A DNA stretch of 64,000 nt from Ustilaginoidea virens. Taxonomy: Eukaryota > Ascomycota > Sordariomycetes > Hypocreales > Clavicipitaceae. Shown here piece by piece: positions 46,850 to 57,783 of the stretch; positions within the stretch are counted from its first letter, which is position 1; each line of letters opens with the position of its first letter. The notes below the pieces were generated by a model that had not been told where the DNA came from, searched no databases, and worked only from the letters and a program-made list of their open reading frames with translations. The translations under genes were made by a program, and so were the position numbers. Location: positions 4,960,001-5,024,000 of the forward strand of contig NC_057316.1 of NCBI RefSeq assembly GCF_000687475.1, read 5' to 3'.

Positions 46850-48156
46850 GGTTAAAGACCCGAGACCATCAAGAGGTGAGAGCAGGGGTATATAGCGGCT
46901 ACGCAACCGAAGGCGGTTGGGTTGGTTCCAGTTCGCCGACTCCGTCTTCGACCGACCCCATCCGACATCCGCCCCTTGCCGGTCCTTTATCTCCAGTCGT
47001 CGTCGTCTTCTTTTTTTTCCTCTTGCTTCCTTTTCCTTTTCCGTGGCTCCTTTTTTTTTTTTTTTTTTTTCTCCTTTGCTGTCTCTTGTCATCCTTCATC
47101 ATCATTCTCAGTGCCCGTCTGCCGTGGCCAGGGGGCGATGACCGGCGCATCGTTGCTCATAAAACCGATAAAACCAGTCTACTCGGCCCCGGATACAAGT
47201 TCAACTTGACCTTGACCTTGTCCAAGACATCCATATCCATATCCATGTCGGACAAGTCATATCACGAAAGAGGCATCACCGTTCGCTGGCAGCCATCGTC
47301 CGCAGTGTACACATATGCGCATAATATATCGAGTACTCAGTATACATACTTTTAATCTTCATTTTTAATTTTTCTCTTTCTTTCCTTCGCTCCAAGTTCC
47401 AAGCTCCCAAGTTCCGAGCCTGGACGTCGTTGCAACATGGAGCGAGGCGGCGTGCGGGAGCTAGACCTTCGAAAATGTACTCCCGGGTCCGTCGCCCAGA
47501 GGGTTGGTTGTGTCCTGCCCGGGTTGCGAAGCAGTGCTGGTAAGCTGCCTCTCCTTGTCTTGTTGTCGTTGACTGGCACTTGCCTCTTGTCTCTTGTTCC
47601 TCCTCTTCCCCCCTTCTTCAATGGTGGTGGATGGGCGGGTGGTTGATGCGTGGCCATGCCATGTTCTCTCTTTGCTTTCCCGTTTCTGGCCTCGTCGTCA
47701 TCCCTTATGCGCAACGGGACCTAAGCGGGTCTGGACGCTGAACCCTTTCGCTTTCTTTTTCTCCCTTGACCAGACTTCACCTGTCAACCTGCTCAATCTG
47801 GGTTTAGTGGCCAAAGCTGGCTTGCCCAACTAGGGTCTTGAAACGCAAGGGACGTGGTGACATGATCCCAGCAAGTCTCGCCCTGCAGTTCTAACTGCTG
47901 AATCCTGGTCATGACACCGTATCTTGTCCTCAATTCCACGGATTTTCCCAGCTCGCCATGTCTGACGAGTCATCTTGCGTTTGGCGATTCAAGTAGTCCG
48001 GCGCTACACGGTATAGTGTGAATCGGCAAAGGCAGGGGCACCAGGCACCAGGCACCAGGCACCTCGGCTCGTATCCAAAACACCTGCATTTATGCGTCCT
48101 TTTTTCCGAATCGTCCAATGCTAACTTGCTGGCCGCCGGAAATCAGCCTTCTTTAC
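43927..48156. other. 4.2-kb intergenic region with possible cryptic promoter
   Basis: No gene confidently supported. AGGTGCCTTACGAGGCACCTACC-like words occur near 44230-44255. TCGTCTCGGG repeats lie at about 45782-45832. A TATATAG box at 46889-46895 is followed by a long pyrimidine-rich tract (46985-47090) and a short ATG frame at about 47245, suggesting a transcription start not tied to a recognised protein. The segment 47400-48156 may be leader of the GNAT gene. Confidence 0.4.
46889..46895 (+). promoter_or_regulatory. TATA-like box
   Basis: TATATAG in a G+C-rich surround, followed within 200 bp by a strongly pyrimidine-biased + strand tract, the usual look of a fungal promoter and leader. 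Target transcript unknown; it could be an extended GNAT leader about 1.2 kb long. Confidence 0.35.
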
Positions 48157-49060
48157 ATGTCTCAGAGCAAACCTCGTGCTGTCACCGTCAGCCCTCTCCA
48201 ATTTCAACACACCTTATCTGGAACCATTTTCACCGTTGCCGCCACGATCCAAACCCTCGCCATGTCCCCGGGTCCTTGTCGCCAATGAACCTCTAGTCTC
48301 TTTCCACGACATTCCAACTCTGTCCCTCGACGCTCTCGAGAGCCAAGATGCTAAGAGCGAGGGTCTCCGTCTCATAGCCGACTCGGTATCCGAGATGCGC
48401 CCACGTGCTGCCAAGGCAGTCGTCTTCCATCCTCTCTGTCTTGCCGCCATGGCTGCTTCATGGCTTGCCCTGCATCGGTTAGTCTATGCGTCTGACCCGG
48501 AGAAAGACGCTGCTCGCGCACTCATGCTGGCCAGTGGCATCACCATGCTATACGTAGCTGCCGTCCGCTTTGTCAGCTGCGGCTACGTCAAGCTCGCAGA
48601 CAGAATCGGCCTGGACTGGCTGCGAGCCGAGTATGGCGGAGAGCGCGACGTGATCCTCGGTGCGAGGGTGGGAGACTCTCTGGTCGGAGCCTTGGTGCTG
48701 CGACTTGAATCCAAGGGGCCTGCTGCCGCATCTCCCAAGCGCAAGAGTCGCAGCCGCAGCCGCTGCCGCAGCCGCAGCGTCAGCCTCAAAGGCGGCAAAG
48801 GCATCATCAGAGCATGGACCGTTGCACCAAAACACCGAGGACAAGGCGTCGGCAGGGACTTGCTGAACGAAGCAGTACGGCTGACCAGGGACCGCTGTGG
48901 CAAAGATGCGCAGGTCGGCTTTGCCCAGCAGCATGCCCACAGCGTCATGATAATGCCGAGCATGTTTAACAAATCTTTTCGAAGAGATGAGGCTCGTGCT
49001 GCCAAGGCGCTGGATGTTGCCGTCGCTGAGTGGGATGTGACGAGGAAGAAGAAGAGGTAG
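48157..49060 (+). CDS. GNAT N-acetyltransferase with membrane segments; apparent +1 frameshift near the N-terminus
   Basis: The body of the gene (frame open to 49060) encodes two hydrophobic helices (about FHPLCLAAMAASWLALHRLV and ARALMLASGITMLYVAAV). A GNAT fold follows, with the acetyl-CoA motif APKHRGQGVGRDLLNEAV, and a basic end TRKKKR. A Ser/Arg-rich loop (SRSRSRCRSRSVSLKGGKG) is inserted in the domain. That frame has no ATG before MRPRAAK (about 48394). The natural start is ATG 48157 (MSQSKPRAVTVSPLQF), which is in another frame and stops at a TGA about 130 bases on. Skipping one base at about 48227-48236 joins SGTIFT to a Pro-rich link and VANEPLVSFHDIPTL. No GT-AG intron can do this. 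So either a genuine frameshift or a base error is present. Substrate unknown; the protein is probably membrane-attached. Confidence 0.7.
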
Positions 49061-49673
49061 ATGCTGCTGAATGAAAGCTTTGCCTAGGTAGCTTTGGCTC
49101 CCATGTCGGTCGGCTTTGAATACCTTCCCCAAGGGCATAACTAGGGGCATGTCTTCATCCGTGACTTGTTTCCATAATTGGCAAGGTAACCCACGGATTA
49201 CAGAAAAAGCGGAACGTAAGGGACTTGGGTTGGTTTCACATTTTTTTCATGATACCCAGCTTTAAAGAGCCATTCATGTTATACAAATTCCATCGTTGAG
49301 AGCAAATGCAAATCTGCCCGTTGGCATATCTCGTCCAACATTCGTCATTTCACACATCCAGTTGAGCCCTGTCAAAAAACAGTTGATGTGTGGCGCGCAT
49401 CATAAAAAAGTACGACAGCAAAAAATAACAAAATAGCTAAAAAAATAATGAGAAAGAGCAAAGAAGTGTGGGGAAGGAAAAAGTGTCATTTCAACGTGTC
49501 GGCTTTTAAAAAAAAAGGGAAACATGGGCCGGGTATATGCAATAGCGAGCGCAAAGGCCAGCGCAAAGGCCAGCTCAACAGCTCAGGAATTTCACGGTTT
49601 ACCTGGCCATCCCAGGGTGTGGTGTACAGGACAAGACCTCGTGCAGGCCAACCAAAGGCATGGGAAATCTGTC
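49061..49673. other. Convergent 3' flanks of the GNAT gene and the histone H4 variant
   Basis: A/T-rich, with repeated AGCGCAAAGGCC units (49548-49573) and A-runs. No gene. Confidence 0.55.
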
Positions 49674-50541
49674 TCATGATAATTTCACTGTGGCATTCAT
49701 GTATTCAAAGCCGTAAATCGGGCGGCCGAATCGCTTCAGAGCGTGAACGACCTGGGCCGCGATAGAGTTAGTCTTCCATATGCAGGCGGGCTCGCATGGT
49801 TGTTGGAGAACGTACGTCATCCACCGTGACGGTTTGGGCGCCCCTATACTCGACGTACGTAACGCAGAGGCGCAGCACCTAGATAGCGAGGAAGAAGACG
49901 CGTTAGACAGGACAAAAATACAGGAAATGAAAAAAGGGAGAAGAAGACAGGGTACTATCGGAGGAGGGGGGAGAAGTGCGAATATTGGTACGTACAGCTT
50001 CCAGTCGCTCTTTGAGGGCCGTCCTGGCCTCTTCGTATATAGTAGCGCTGATTCTTTTGACGCCGCCTCGGCGGGCCAGCCGTCTGTTTACAGGTCGCAT
50101 TCGTGTTAGGATAAACTCAAGACAAGCGATTACGCCCACAAGCGGTATAGACCGGGAAACTTCATGTTTGGAAGACTTGCCGAATCGCAGGTTTTGCTTG
50201 GTTAAATCAGCAAACGGCGTCATGCAATGGCATGGATGAAGCACGGAAAACACTTACTTATGCCGTGGATGGTGTCTCTCAAGATCTTGCGACTGGAAAG
50301 ACCAGAGAGTCAGTAGGCCCCTCATGTAGGAGCGCTGCGAGGAATAGAAGAAAGAGAGGGAAAATGCATACTGCCGCGATCGCGCAATGCCATGAGTCTT
50401 GCCCCCAACGCCTAATTGTTTCCCGCCGTGCGGCCCAGCCTGTGAACCAACCTTTGCCCCGGTCTTGGGAACGGTCTTGGAGCTGGTAAAACTAGGCCAA
50501 TTGGATCTGACTCCTCCTCTGGAAGCTACCGTGGGGGGCAT
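49674..50541 (-). CDS. Divergent histone H4 variant
   Basis: Six exons on the minus strand: 50541-50372, 50292-50258, 50196-50181 (16 bp), 50083-49996, 49878-49816 and 49751-49674, giving 149 residues. Joined, they read through the complete H4 histone fold: [38 protein letters not shown], a central helix end [18 protein letters not shown], then [20 protein letters not shown]. Every phase fits, and each intron has a CTAAC/CTGAT-like branch site. Intron 3 starts GCAAGT (GC-AG type). Compared with canonical H4, the N-tail is replaced by about 56 residues ([15 protein letters not shown]..., [11 protein letters not shown]), the KRKTVT region reads GAQTVT, and there is a 10-residue C-terminal extension after YGF. 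An H4 variant gene (hH4v) is known from Neurospora; orthology is inferred. An upstream in-frame ATG at 50595 would add 18 residues. Likely a nucleosomal or specialised chromatin role; unproven. Confidence 0.85.
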
Positions 50542-51077
50542 CGTCGTCCTGGGCCTCCTTTTCTCACCCCTGATGATCACTTGGAGGGGTGGCATTGGTG
50601 ATGAGAGCGCGATAGCTGCGGGCTAAAGGGCAACAGAGATGCTGAGGCGTTTGGGCGTTGTGGAAACCCTGCGCGCCCGAGCTGTTGGACTGAACTTGGT
50701 TGCCGCGGAGAGGATGCGAACGCTTGGAAGAGAGACGCGCGAGCCGGTTAAAGAGGGCGGGCAAAACGGTCCTTTGTTGTGAAGCTGGTATGGAGGTGAC
50801 GTGAGTTGCACGTGAGGACGAGGTGAGGTGGAGGCGATGAGGACGGTGGAGGTGGGGTGGTGTTTGTTGACAGGTGCGAGGATCACAAAAGTGGCGAACG
50901 TCGATAGAGGCGCCGAAGTTTTTCCGCAGGGCATCACAGAGATCCCCACTCACGTGAGTTTCGCCCGCCCACACAAACAGCCATTTACCAAATTCCGCCA
51001 AAACTCCCTTCCCGCTGTTTGTTCCAGCTGATCGATTCCCTCATCCACATCAAACCGCCCAACCAGACTCCATCACC
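50542..51077. promoter_or_regulatory. Divergent promoter between the H4 variant and eS30
   Basis: 536 bp separate the two start codons. No gene is seen. The eS30 side ends in a pyrimidine-rich, CATCACC-type leader. An ATG at 50595 on the minus strand is in frame with the histone and could be an alternative start. Confidence 0.5.
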
Positions 51078-51522
51078 ATGGGTAAAGTTCACGGATCTCT
51101 CGCCCGTGCCGGTACGTCGTTCTCGAGTCTCGTCACCTGCGAATCGTACACTAACCAGTCCGTCTGCATACAGGCAAGGTCAAGTCTCAGACCCCCAAAG
51201 TACGAATCTGCCGAACCCCTCCTCTCCCTCTCCGCCGTCGGAAAAAGCGACTGCTGTCTTCTACCACGATATGCGATCAACGGTGACTGACTGAATTTTT
51301 TTTTTTTTTTGGTCTTCTGTGCGAATAGGTTGAGCCCCAGGAGAAGGCCAAGCTCCCCAAAGGCCGTGCCCTCAAGCGCCTCAAATACACCCGACGATTC
51401 GTCAACGTCACCCTCACTGGTGGCAAGAGAAAGGTGAGCGCCCAGCTAGTCATGGGAGCGCGCGGGATGGAAAATTCGGGACTAATGACTTGGTGTAGAT
51501 GAACCCCAATCCTGGCTCGTAA
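51078..51522 (+). CDS. RPS30: 40S ribosomal protein eS30 (no ubiquitin-like fusion)
   Basis: Four exons: 51078-51111, 51174-51199, 51329-51433 and 51499-51522, giving 62 residues, the size of yeast Rps30. The first exon encodes [12 protein letters not shown]; the rest reads [38 protein letters not shown] and MNPNPGS. Introns of 62, 129 and 65 bp have phases 1, 0 and 0. The protein begins directly at the S30 part, without the FUBI ubiquitin-like module fused in animals, as is usual for fungi. It is a small-subunit protein near the decoding region and tRNA entry. The four-exon structure for such a short protein is typical for fungal ribosomal genes. Identification is certain. Confidence 0.97.
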
Positions 51523-52155
51523 ACTGGGTAGGAGGGGGGTGCAGTAGATTTGCGTTGGAGAATGGCGGAACCACCGTTTGTTTCCTCATGGCTAGTGTGA
51601 AATTCCGGCGGGACAGGATATGGGAGCAAGTCGGGTCGATCGATAAGCTTAGCACCTCGCATCTACGACTTGGTGCGACAGAAAGCGCGGCGACTTGACT
51701 CGGCGTACGGTGTCGTTCGTCAATACAATAGCATTCATGGCGAAAGCTCTCTGGCAATGGTGCACAAATGTCGCGTGATTGTGTGAGCCTCACGACTGCT
51801 AAATCCGGATGGCCAGTCGCCAAACAGCTGGTGTTCCAGCGTGGTTCGTCGATTTCAGTAACCATGCTCTAACCCTCTGAGTTTGCGCCCTCTCAGATGG
51901 GGCCCTTTCATACGACACCTTTTGCCATTACATTTTTGTAATTCTGTAGACGTCGTTGCATCCCTATCCCGTAACCCTGCGAATTATCGTGTCACTTTGG
52001 CCGCATTCCCGCTTCATCCTTCCAGGTCAGCAAAATCACGTGACTCTCTCAGCCGCCTGCCCCACGGTCCCTGAAGGATCTTGCAAGGTCTCGCAACGGG
52101 GATTATGCGGCACCATTCAGGCATCGCAATTTCCTACCCATCAATATAGCTCGTC
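51523..52155. other. Spacer between eS30 and Y14
   Basis: 633 bp with no recognised gene; it holds the 3' flank of eS30 and the promoter of the Y14 gene. Confidence 0.55.
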
Positions 52156-52711
52156 ATGGCCGACCTAGAAATGGACGTCGACCAGTCTGCGCCCTCAGCT
52201 CGCAATGAGTCAGAAATGCAAACTCACGCCAAAGCCACGGCCGTCCGATCCATCGAAGGCTGGATCATCATGGTCACGAATGTTCACGAAGAAGCTGACG
52301 AGGAGGCGATACAAGATAAGTTCGGGGACTACGGCGAGATAAAAAACTTGCATTTGAATCTAGACCGGAGAAGCGGCTATGTCAAGGTACACCATGCAGA
52401 TGCTGCAAAAAGAAAGAAAGAAAGAAAGAAAGAAAGAAAAAAAATCTGTGCTGGGAATGGAGCCAAAGAGCTAATAATCTCTGTGGTAGGGCTACGCTCT
52501 GATCGAGTACGCTACGCTGGAAGAAGCCCGGGCAGCTATTGATGGTGCCCACGACACGAAACTACTAGATCAGACGGTTCTGGTGGACTTTGCGTTTGTG
52601 AGGCCACCGCCCGGGAAGGGAGGGCGCGGAGGAAGGGCTGGTGCTGGCGGCAGGCGGCAGAGGAGCAGGAGCAGGAGCAGGAGCCCTGCCGCAAGGGATG
52701 AAGATGAATGA
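52156..52711 (+). CDS. Exon-junction complex protein Y14 (RBM8A / Tsunagi)
   Basis: Two exons, 52156-52386 and 52490-52711, give 150 residues; the 103-bp intron (GTACAC...GTGGTAG, phase 0) contains a GAAA-type repeat. One RRM spans about residues 35-118: [16 protein letters not shown] contains RNP2, and [13 protein letters not shown] begins the RNP1-containing second exon. The intron splits the RRM just before RNP1. The N-terminus is acidic and the C-terminus has an RGG/RS-like tail ([18 protein letters not shown]), both standard for Y14. Y14 pairs with Mago in the exon-junction complex, marking spliced mRNAs in the nucleus. Its presence implies a retained EJC in this intron-containing fungus. 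Confidence 0.94.
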
Positions 52712-53829
52712 GACTTTTGACATGTAGAAGCGGGAGCATGCCAGGGGAAAGGGTTAGAAGCCGATGTGCTTTGAGAGCAACGTCGGCGTGTCTATTTTGC
52801 AACGACGAGGTAAGCAAGACTGTTGACTGGAACTGTGTGAGGAGGAGGGGCTAACATTGATAGAATGACTCTTGGGCTGAAGAGACAGCCGTGAAAGGGA
52901 TTACATTTCCCGCCGGGGCCGGAGATGGGCTCTCATTATTCTGCCTGGAAATTAATCCTGCATAGTTCCGGAAACGCATCGACGGCGTATAGTTAGACTA
53001 TTTGAGGCGCTGGAGAAAGGACAATGCTACTCAATACTTTGAGAAGCAGGCACTTGCAGAATATATGAACGCATGATTGTCACTCCTTGTGAACCGTATA
53101 ACTTGATTCCGAGGCCCCGTCTACTCATGCTCAGATGGGCACAACGTCTCGGTTGTTTTCGGCAGCATCCATCCCCATCGATCGCTTCCCAGATCATGGT
53201 GCCACGTACATACGCCCCCTTCCAAGTCAGCGGTAGAATAACAGCATATCCGCTACAATTGAGAACAGGCAAATACGCGTGATGATGTTACATATCTCTG
53301 TCCAGTCGATGCCATATCGAGATCCGGAAATGAGTATCCGTGCAAAAGCCTCGTGGTACGGCAATCTTGCCAGGACAGAGACAGAAGAATAATGTTACCT
53401 GTACGGAGTATCTATCGCACACACGTCCATTGGCGTGAGGGGTCCCAGGGGTACCAGGCACGGTCGGTCATGACACGCAAGACCTTTCGCCGCGGCAAAA
53501 CAATAGTACCAGACTGTATCAGACCAGCAACACAAAAGGTGACATAAGGTAGTGAGTGAACAGAGAGGCCCTGCTGTGGCCCGCGAGCCTTGAAGGAAGG
53601 CCCCACCCGAGCTGTTCCTTCCTCGACTCCACCCCCCGTGCCGTCTTCCGTCTTCCCCATCGCCTCTACAGCCTCGTGCATTACAAGATCTGAACCACCT
53701 TTAGTGCCCCCCCCCCCCCCCCCCCCCCCTGCATTCAACACTGCCCTATTGCTGCAGTAAATGAAGACGCGAAATCCTGGTTTCGCGTGCCTCCGATGGC
53801 GCCCATAGTGTCGCTGCACCGCCGCCACC
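52712..53829. other. Intergenic / promoter of the Rtc1 gene
   Basis: No gene. Carries one TACGGAGTA copy (53402-53410) and a 22-base homopolymer C run at 53708-53729, about 100 bp upstream of the Rtc1 start codon, probably in its leader or promoter. Confidence 0.55.
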
Positions 53830-56800
53830 ATGTACAATCGCGAGTCCAAGATTATGCGGAAGCTCCTCGGTAAGGCGGCGCCAGACTCGGCGACGGGAGA
53901 TTTGGCTTCGATAACCGGCACCACCACGCCTATACCGACCTCGTACCGCCCTTCAAAGTCCCAAGACGCCGCTTACTCTGCCGGAGTACCCATTTCCTGC
54001 TTTGACGTTTCTCCAGACCGACGCGCCGTCATTCTTGGAGGTCCCCATATCCTCCAGACAATAGTGCTCGATGATCCCTCGAGCTCCAACTTCGTCTTCA
54101 ACGACGGCATTGATATCCGAACAGCCATCACGACGCGGCAGTCCACCGGACCACGGCAAAACGTCGTCGCGGACCAGCTCAACATAGCAGACGTAAAGTG
54201 GCACAACGGCTCCCATATTTACACCGCGTGCGCCAGTGGCAAGGTCTTTTCCTACGACCTCACTCGAATTGGCGCTGGAGATGCTGAACCGTTGGAATAC
54301 ATTCTCATGCACGAAGATTCACGTCAAATCAATAGTCTGGACATCAACCCCCACCTGAATTCCTGGTTGCTGACTGGCGGACAAGATGGGACTGCTCGAG
54401 TATTCGACTCTAATGTGACCACGCCAGCAAGACATGGAGTCAGCTTCCGACAACGATTCGCGCCGCTCCGGTGTATTGACCCAATCAAGCAAGTTCAATG
54501 GTCGCCCCGGCAGGGTCACGAGATGGCCTGCTGCACAGAAAGCGGTGTCGTGATGAAGTGGGATGTGCGACAGCCATCGAGGCCGGTTTTAAGAATCAAC
54601 GCACATGAGAAGGCATGCTCCGCCATCGCATGGCACCCCGACGGAGCTCATCTCATCAGCGCCGGACGGGACGCCAGGATCCATACCTGGGACCTGAGCA
54701 ACACGGCTGACAAGCGCCAAAAGCCCAAATACACCATTTCCGTCCCGGCGCCAGTGGCTGCTGTTGCATGGAGGCCTGGCCTGTGGTCCGCGAGTGCCCA
54801 GGCGAGGCGAGTTGCCCAGATCGCAGTCACGTATGATGAGACGAGCAGCCGCCGATATGGCCTTTCGGCCGTTCACATTTGGGATTTTGCCCGGCCAACC
54901 ATGCCCTATAAAGAGATGGACAGCTTCGAGACGTGTCCTTCGGCTCTGGCGTGGCAAGACCAGGATATGCTGTGGACCGTTGGGCAGGACGGCCACTTCA
55001 ACCAGCGTGATGTCGCCTTTGCTCGAAGGGTCATCGATCGCCAGTCCACTTCTGCCATGGCATTTTCTCCAAGGGGCGACGCGTTCGTGCTACTAGACGA
55101 GCGTTCGCAGTCGCAGCGACCACGGCTACTGGGTGCTCACCACTCCGAGGTAATGCACCGTCCGACATACAGTCCGAGTCAAGGGAATCCAGGGTTGAGC
55201 CTCAGTCGGAGCGACTCGGAAGACGACGTGTTGGGGAGCTTTTTGGCGCCCCGTCGAAGAGTCCCTCGGAATAGACGACTGAGTGGACGGGGCGGGGTGC
55301 CGTTGAGCACAACACCGCCATCTGGGGCAAGCTCGTTTCCCGACGACTTTAGGCAGACTCTCGGCCTGGAGCAGTCGGTAAACATTACGGGGCTGTTCAA
55401 GCTCCAGCAGGCCATGTCCTTTGGACATGTACCTGCTGCCGTACCCGTGCAAGTTTATCACTTTCTATCTGCCGCGTACCTTGACTCTCTCAGATTGGAG
55501 CTTCCGTATGTAGAAGGCGGCAGACCTTTGATCGAACGAGTGGGCATCATTATGGAGCAGTACGCCAAAGCTGCCGAGGTAACCAACCTGTATCGGCTGG
55601 CGCAGACGTGGCGAATCCTGGCCTTTGCCACGAATGTCCTTCTAAAACGCCGGGCGCAGTACCATTTCGAGACGCGCGTCGGTCAGTTTCAGAAGCTTCA
55701 AGTTGACGACGGCCTCAAACGAGCAGACCGGCTACAGGGCCCCGACCCGATGTACGCGCATGGGGATGATGCTCGGGGGCGAGCTGCGGGGCAAAGAGGG
55801 AGCGTGGACAGCCGATTCCACTCCATTCGTTCGCTACTGGCGGAGGAAATCGAAAGTACATCAAACGTGCCCACGCCGGTCGCGAGACCAGCAGACAGCA
55901 GTCACAATGCGCGAAGCCTTGATCAAGACGTAATGGCGCACCAGCACGGCAAAAGACTGTCACCGATCATGGAGCCGGAAAGCCTCAGTCTAGGTCCTGC
56001 TGCTCACGAATCCCTACTCACGCCTCAGGGTCCCCGGAAGCGGCACGATTCGCAGCCGATATCAGTGGGCAGCGAGCGGACTGAAGAGTCTGATGATATT
56101 TCATGTACGGAAGGATATGACTTTTACGATGCTGAGGCACTGGCAAAAGCAATCGATGTGCCCATGACAGCGGGAAAGGTTGGCGGCAAGGATCTTGCGT
56201 TCAGAGGAAGGGCGGCGAGCAGGAAGGATTCGGACGAAGGGTTTGGGCAAATGTTTTCCATCTCAAATGGCACCAGGAGGTCTGCAAGAACAGGCTCCAG
56301 CGGAGATGTGTTTGCGCGGCCTCGTTTCCTCCGAAATCAGTCCGACGATGCGGAGAGGGAAGAGAGCGGGGCATCGAGCGCGGATTCGCACGTCTCGTCC
56401 CAGGCACTGGCCGAAAAACATGGACGACAGGTTCGCCTGGGAGACTCGACGGAAGAGGTTTTCATGATTTCGCAAACGACAAGGACGGACGAAAGCGACC
56501 CATCTCAGACGTCGCACATGTCACGGGACACGGACGGCGACGAGTCCAACGAGCGATTGCGCAACTCGGCCGCAGCAGGATACCATGGCGGACTCTCTCC
56601 GAGTGCCAAGAAGAAGGGAAGGAAGAGGGAGGCGACATCTCCACGATGTGATGCCCGCCCGTATATCGTCGAAACAGACTATCTACCTTGGGAATACGAC
56701 CCTCCGTATCCGCACCCGTTGAGCGGCAGCCAGGACGCGAGGGGGAAAAAAGGCTCGACGTCCCCGCTCGATCCGCACAGCCTCGTGCTTCGGGCCCTGG

Positions 56801-57648
56801 ACTTTGAGTCGAAACACTCGGCGCTGAACGCGTCGGCCATGATTATGTTGCTCAAACCGCTGTTGCCCGAGTCCGTCATCGACGGCCACCGAGCGAGGGC
56901 GATTCTCCTGCAACACCACCGGCGGCTGACGCAGATGAGCCTGTTTGTAGAAGCAGCGCTCCTTCGCAACCTGTGCGTGCAAGGGTGGCCCGAGGGATTC
57001 CCGGATTGGGGAGAGAAGTATGCCTACATCTTTGGCGGCGCGCAGCAAGGTGACAAGATGGGACTGCTGTGCGAATCTTGCCGAAAGCCACGGGAAGTTG
57101 ATCCGGCGGCGGGGGCCGAGGCGGTTTGGACGTGCCAAAGATGCGGCAGTATCATGGGGCCGTGCCCGGTATGCGGGCACCGCAGAGCGGAACGTCCGGC
57201 GCACATTCCCGAGGATATTCTGCCGGGTCCGTCGGAGCTCGAGTCGGAGAGGTGGTTGACATTGTGGTGGTACTGTCCCGGGTGCGGGCACGGCGGGCAC
57301 GCCTCTTGCCTGCAGCTGTGGCATGGGGCGTCCGAGGCCAGGTCGGTCGAGGACCCGGGGGCACAGTTCAGCGACGGGTGCTGCCCCTCTGATGGGTGCG
57401 GGCACGCATGCCTTCCAGGCAGGTACCGTGGCGAGACAATGGCGGCGCGGTCCGACGAAGTTGGCCGAGCGGCGGTGGACACCAGTCGCGCCAGAGAAGA
57501 GGCCAAGCCGGGCAGCCGGGGGGCCAGTCGACGGTCGAGCCCGGGCGCGAGCTTTGAGCGCAGCGTGAGGAGCGATGCGAACGACGTGGTGCCGCAGAGC
57601 AAGGCGGTGGGCGTGGCAAGAGAGGCACTAAACAAAGGAGGGGGGGGC

Positions 57649-57696
<48 letters not shown>

Positions 57697-57783
57697 ATAC
57701 TAAGCTCGAGTCCAGGGCGGTCCACGGTGACGGTGGACAGGGAACGGAGGAAGAGCGTCAAGTTTGCGAGGACGGACCGCTGA
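53830..57783 (+). CDS. SEA/GATOR2 complex WD40-RING protein (Rtc1/Sea2, WDR24 family)
   Basis: Intronless, 1317 residues, start in a strong context (GCCGCCACCATGT). The N-terminal WD40 propeller spans about residues 50-400 (LLTGGQDGTARVFDS, MACCTESGVVMKWDVRQPSR, IAWHPDGAHLISAGRDARIHTWDL). A helical region follows (DDFRQTLGLEQSVNITGLFK), then a long disordered linker, a second helical block (SVIDGHRARAILLQHHRRL), and a C-terminal zinc/RING-like region: CESCRKP, CQRCGSIMGPCPVCGHRR, WWYCPGCGHGGHASCLQLW. This order is that of Rtc1/WDR24. The complex sits at the vacuole and regulates TORC1 in response to amino acids. A Gly homopolymer (about 1265-1283) lies just before the end. A 'restriction of telomere capping' role is only the yeast gene's name. 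Confidence 0.93.
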
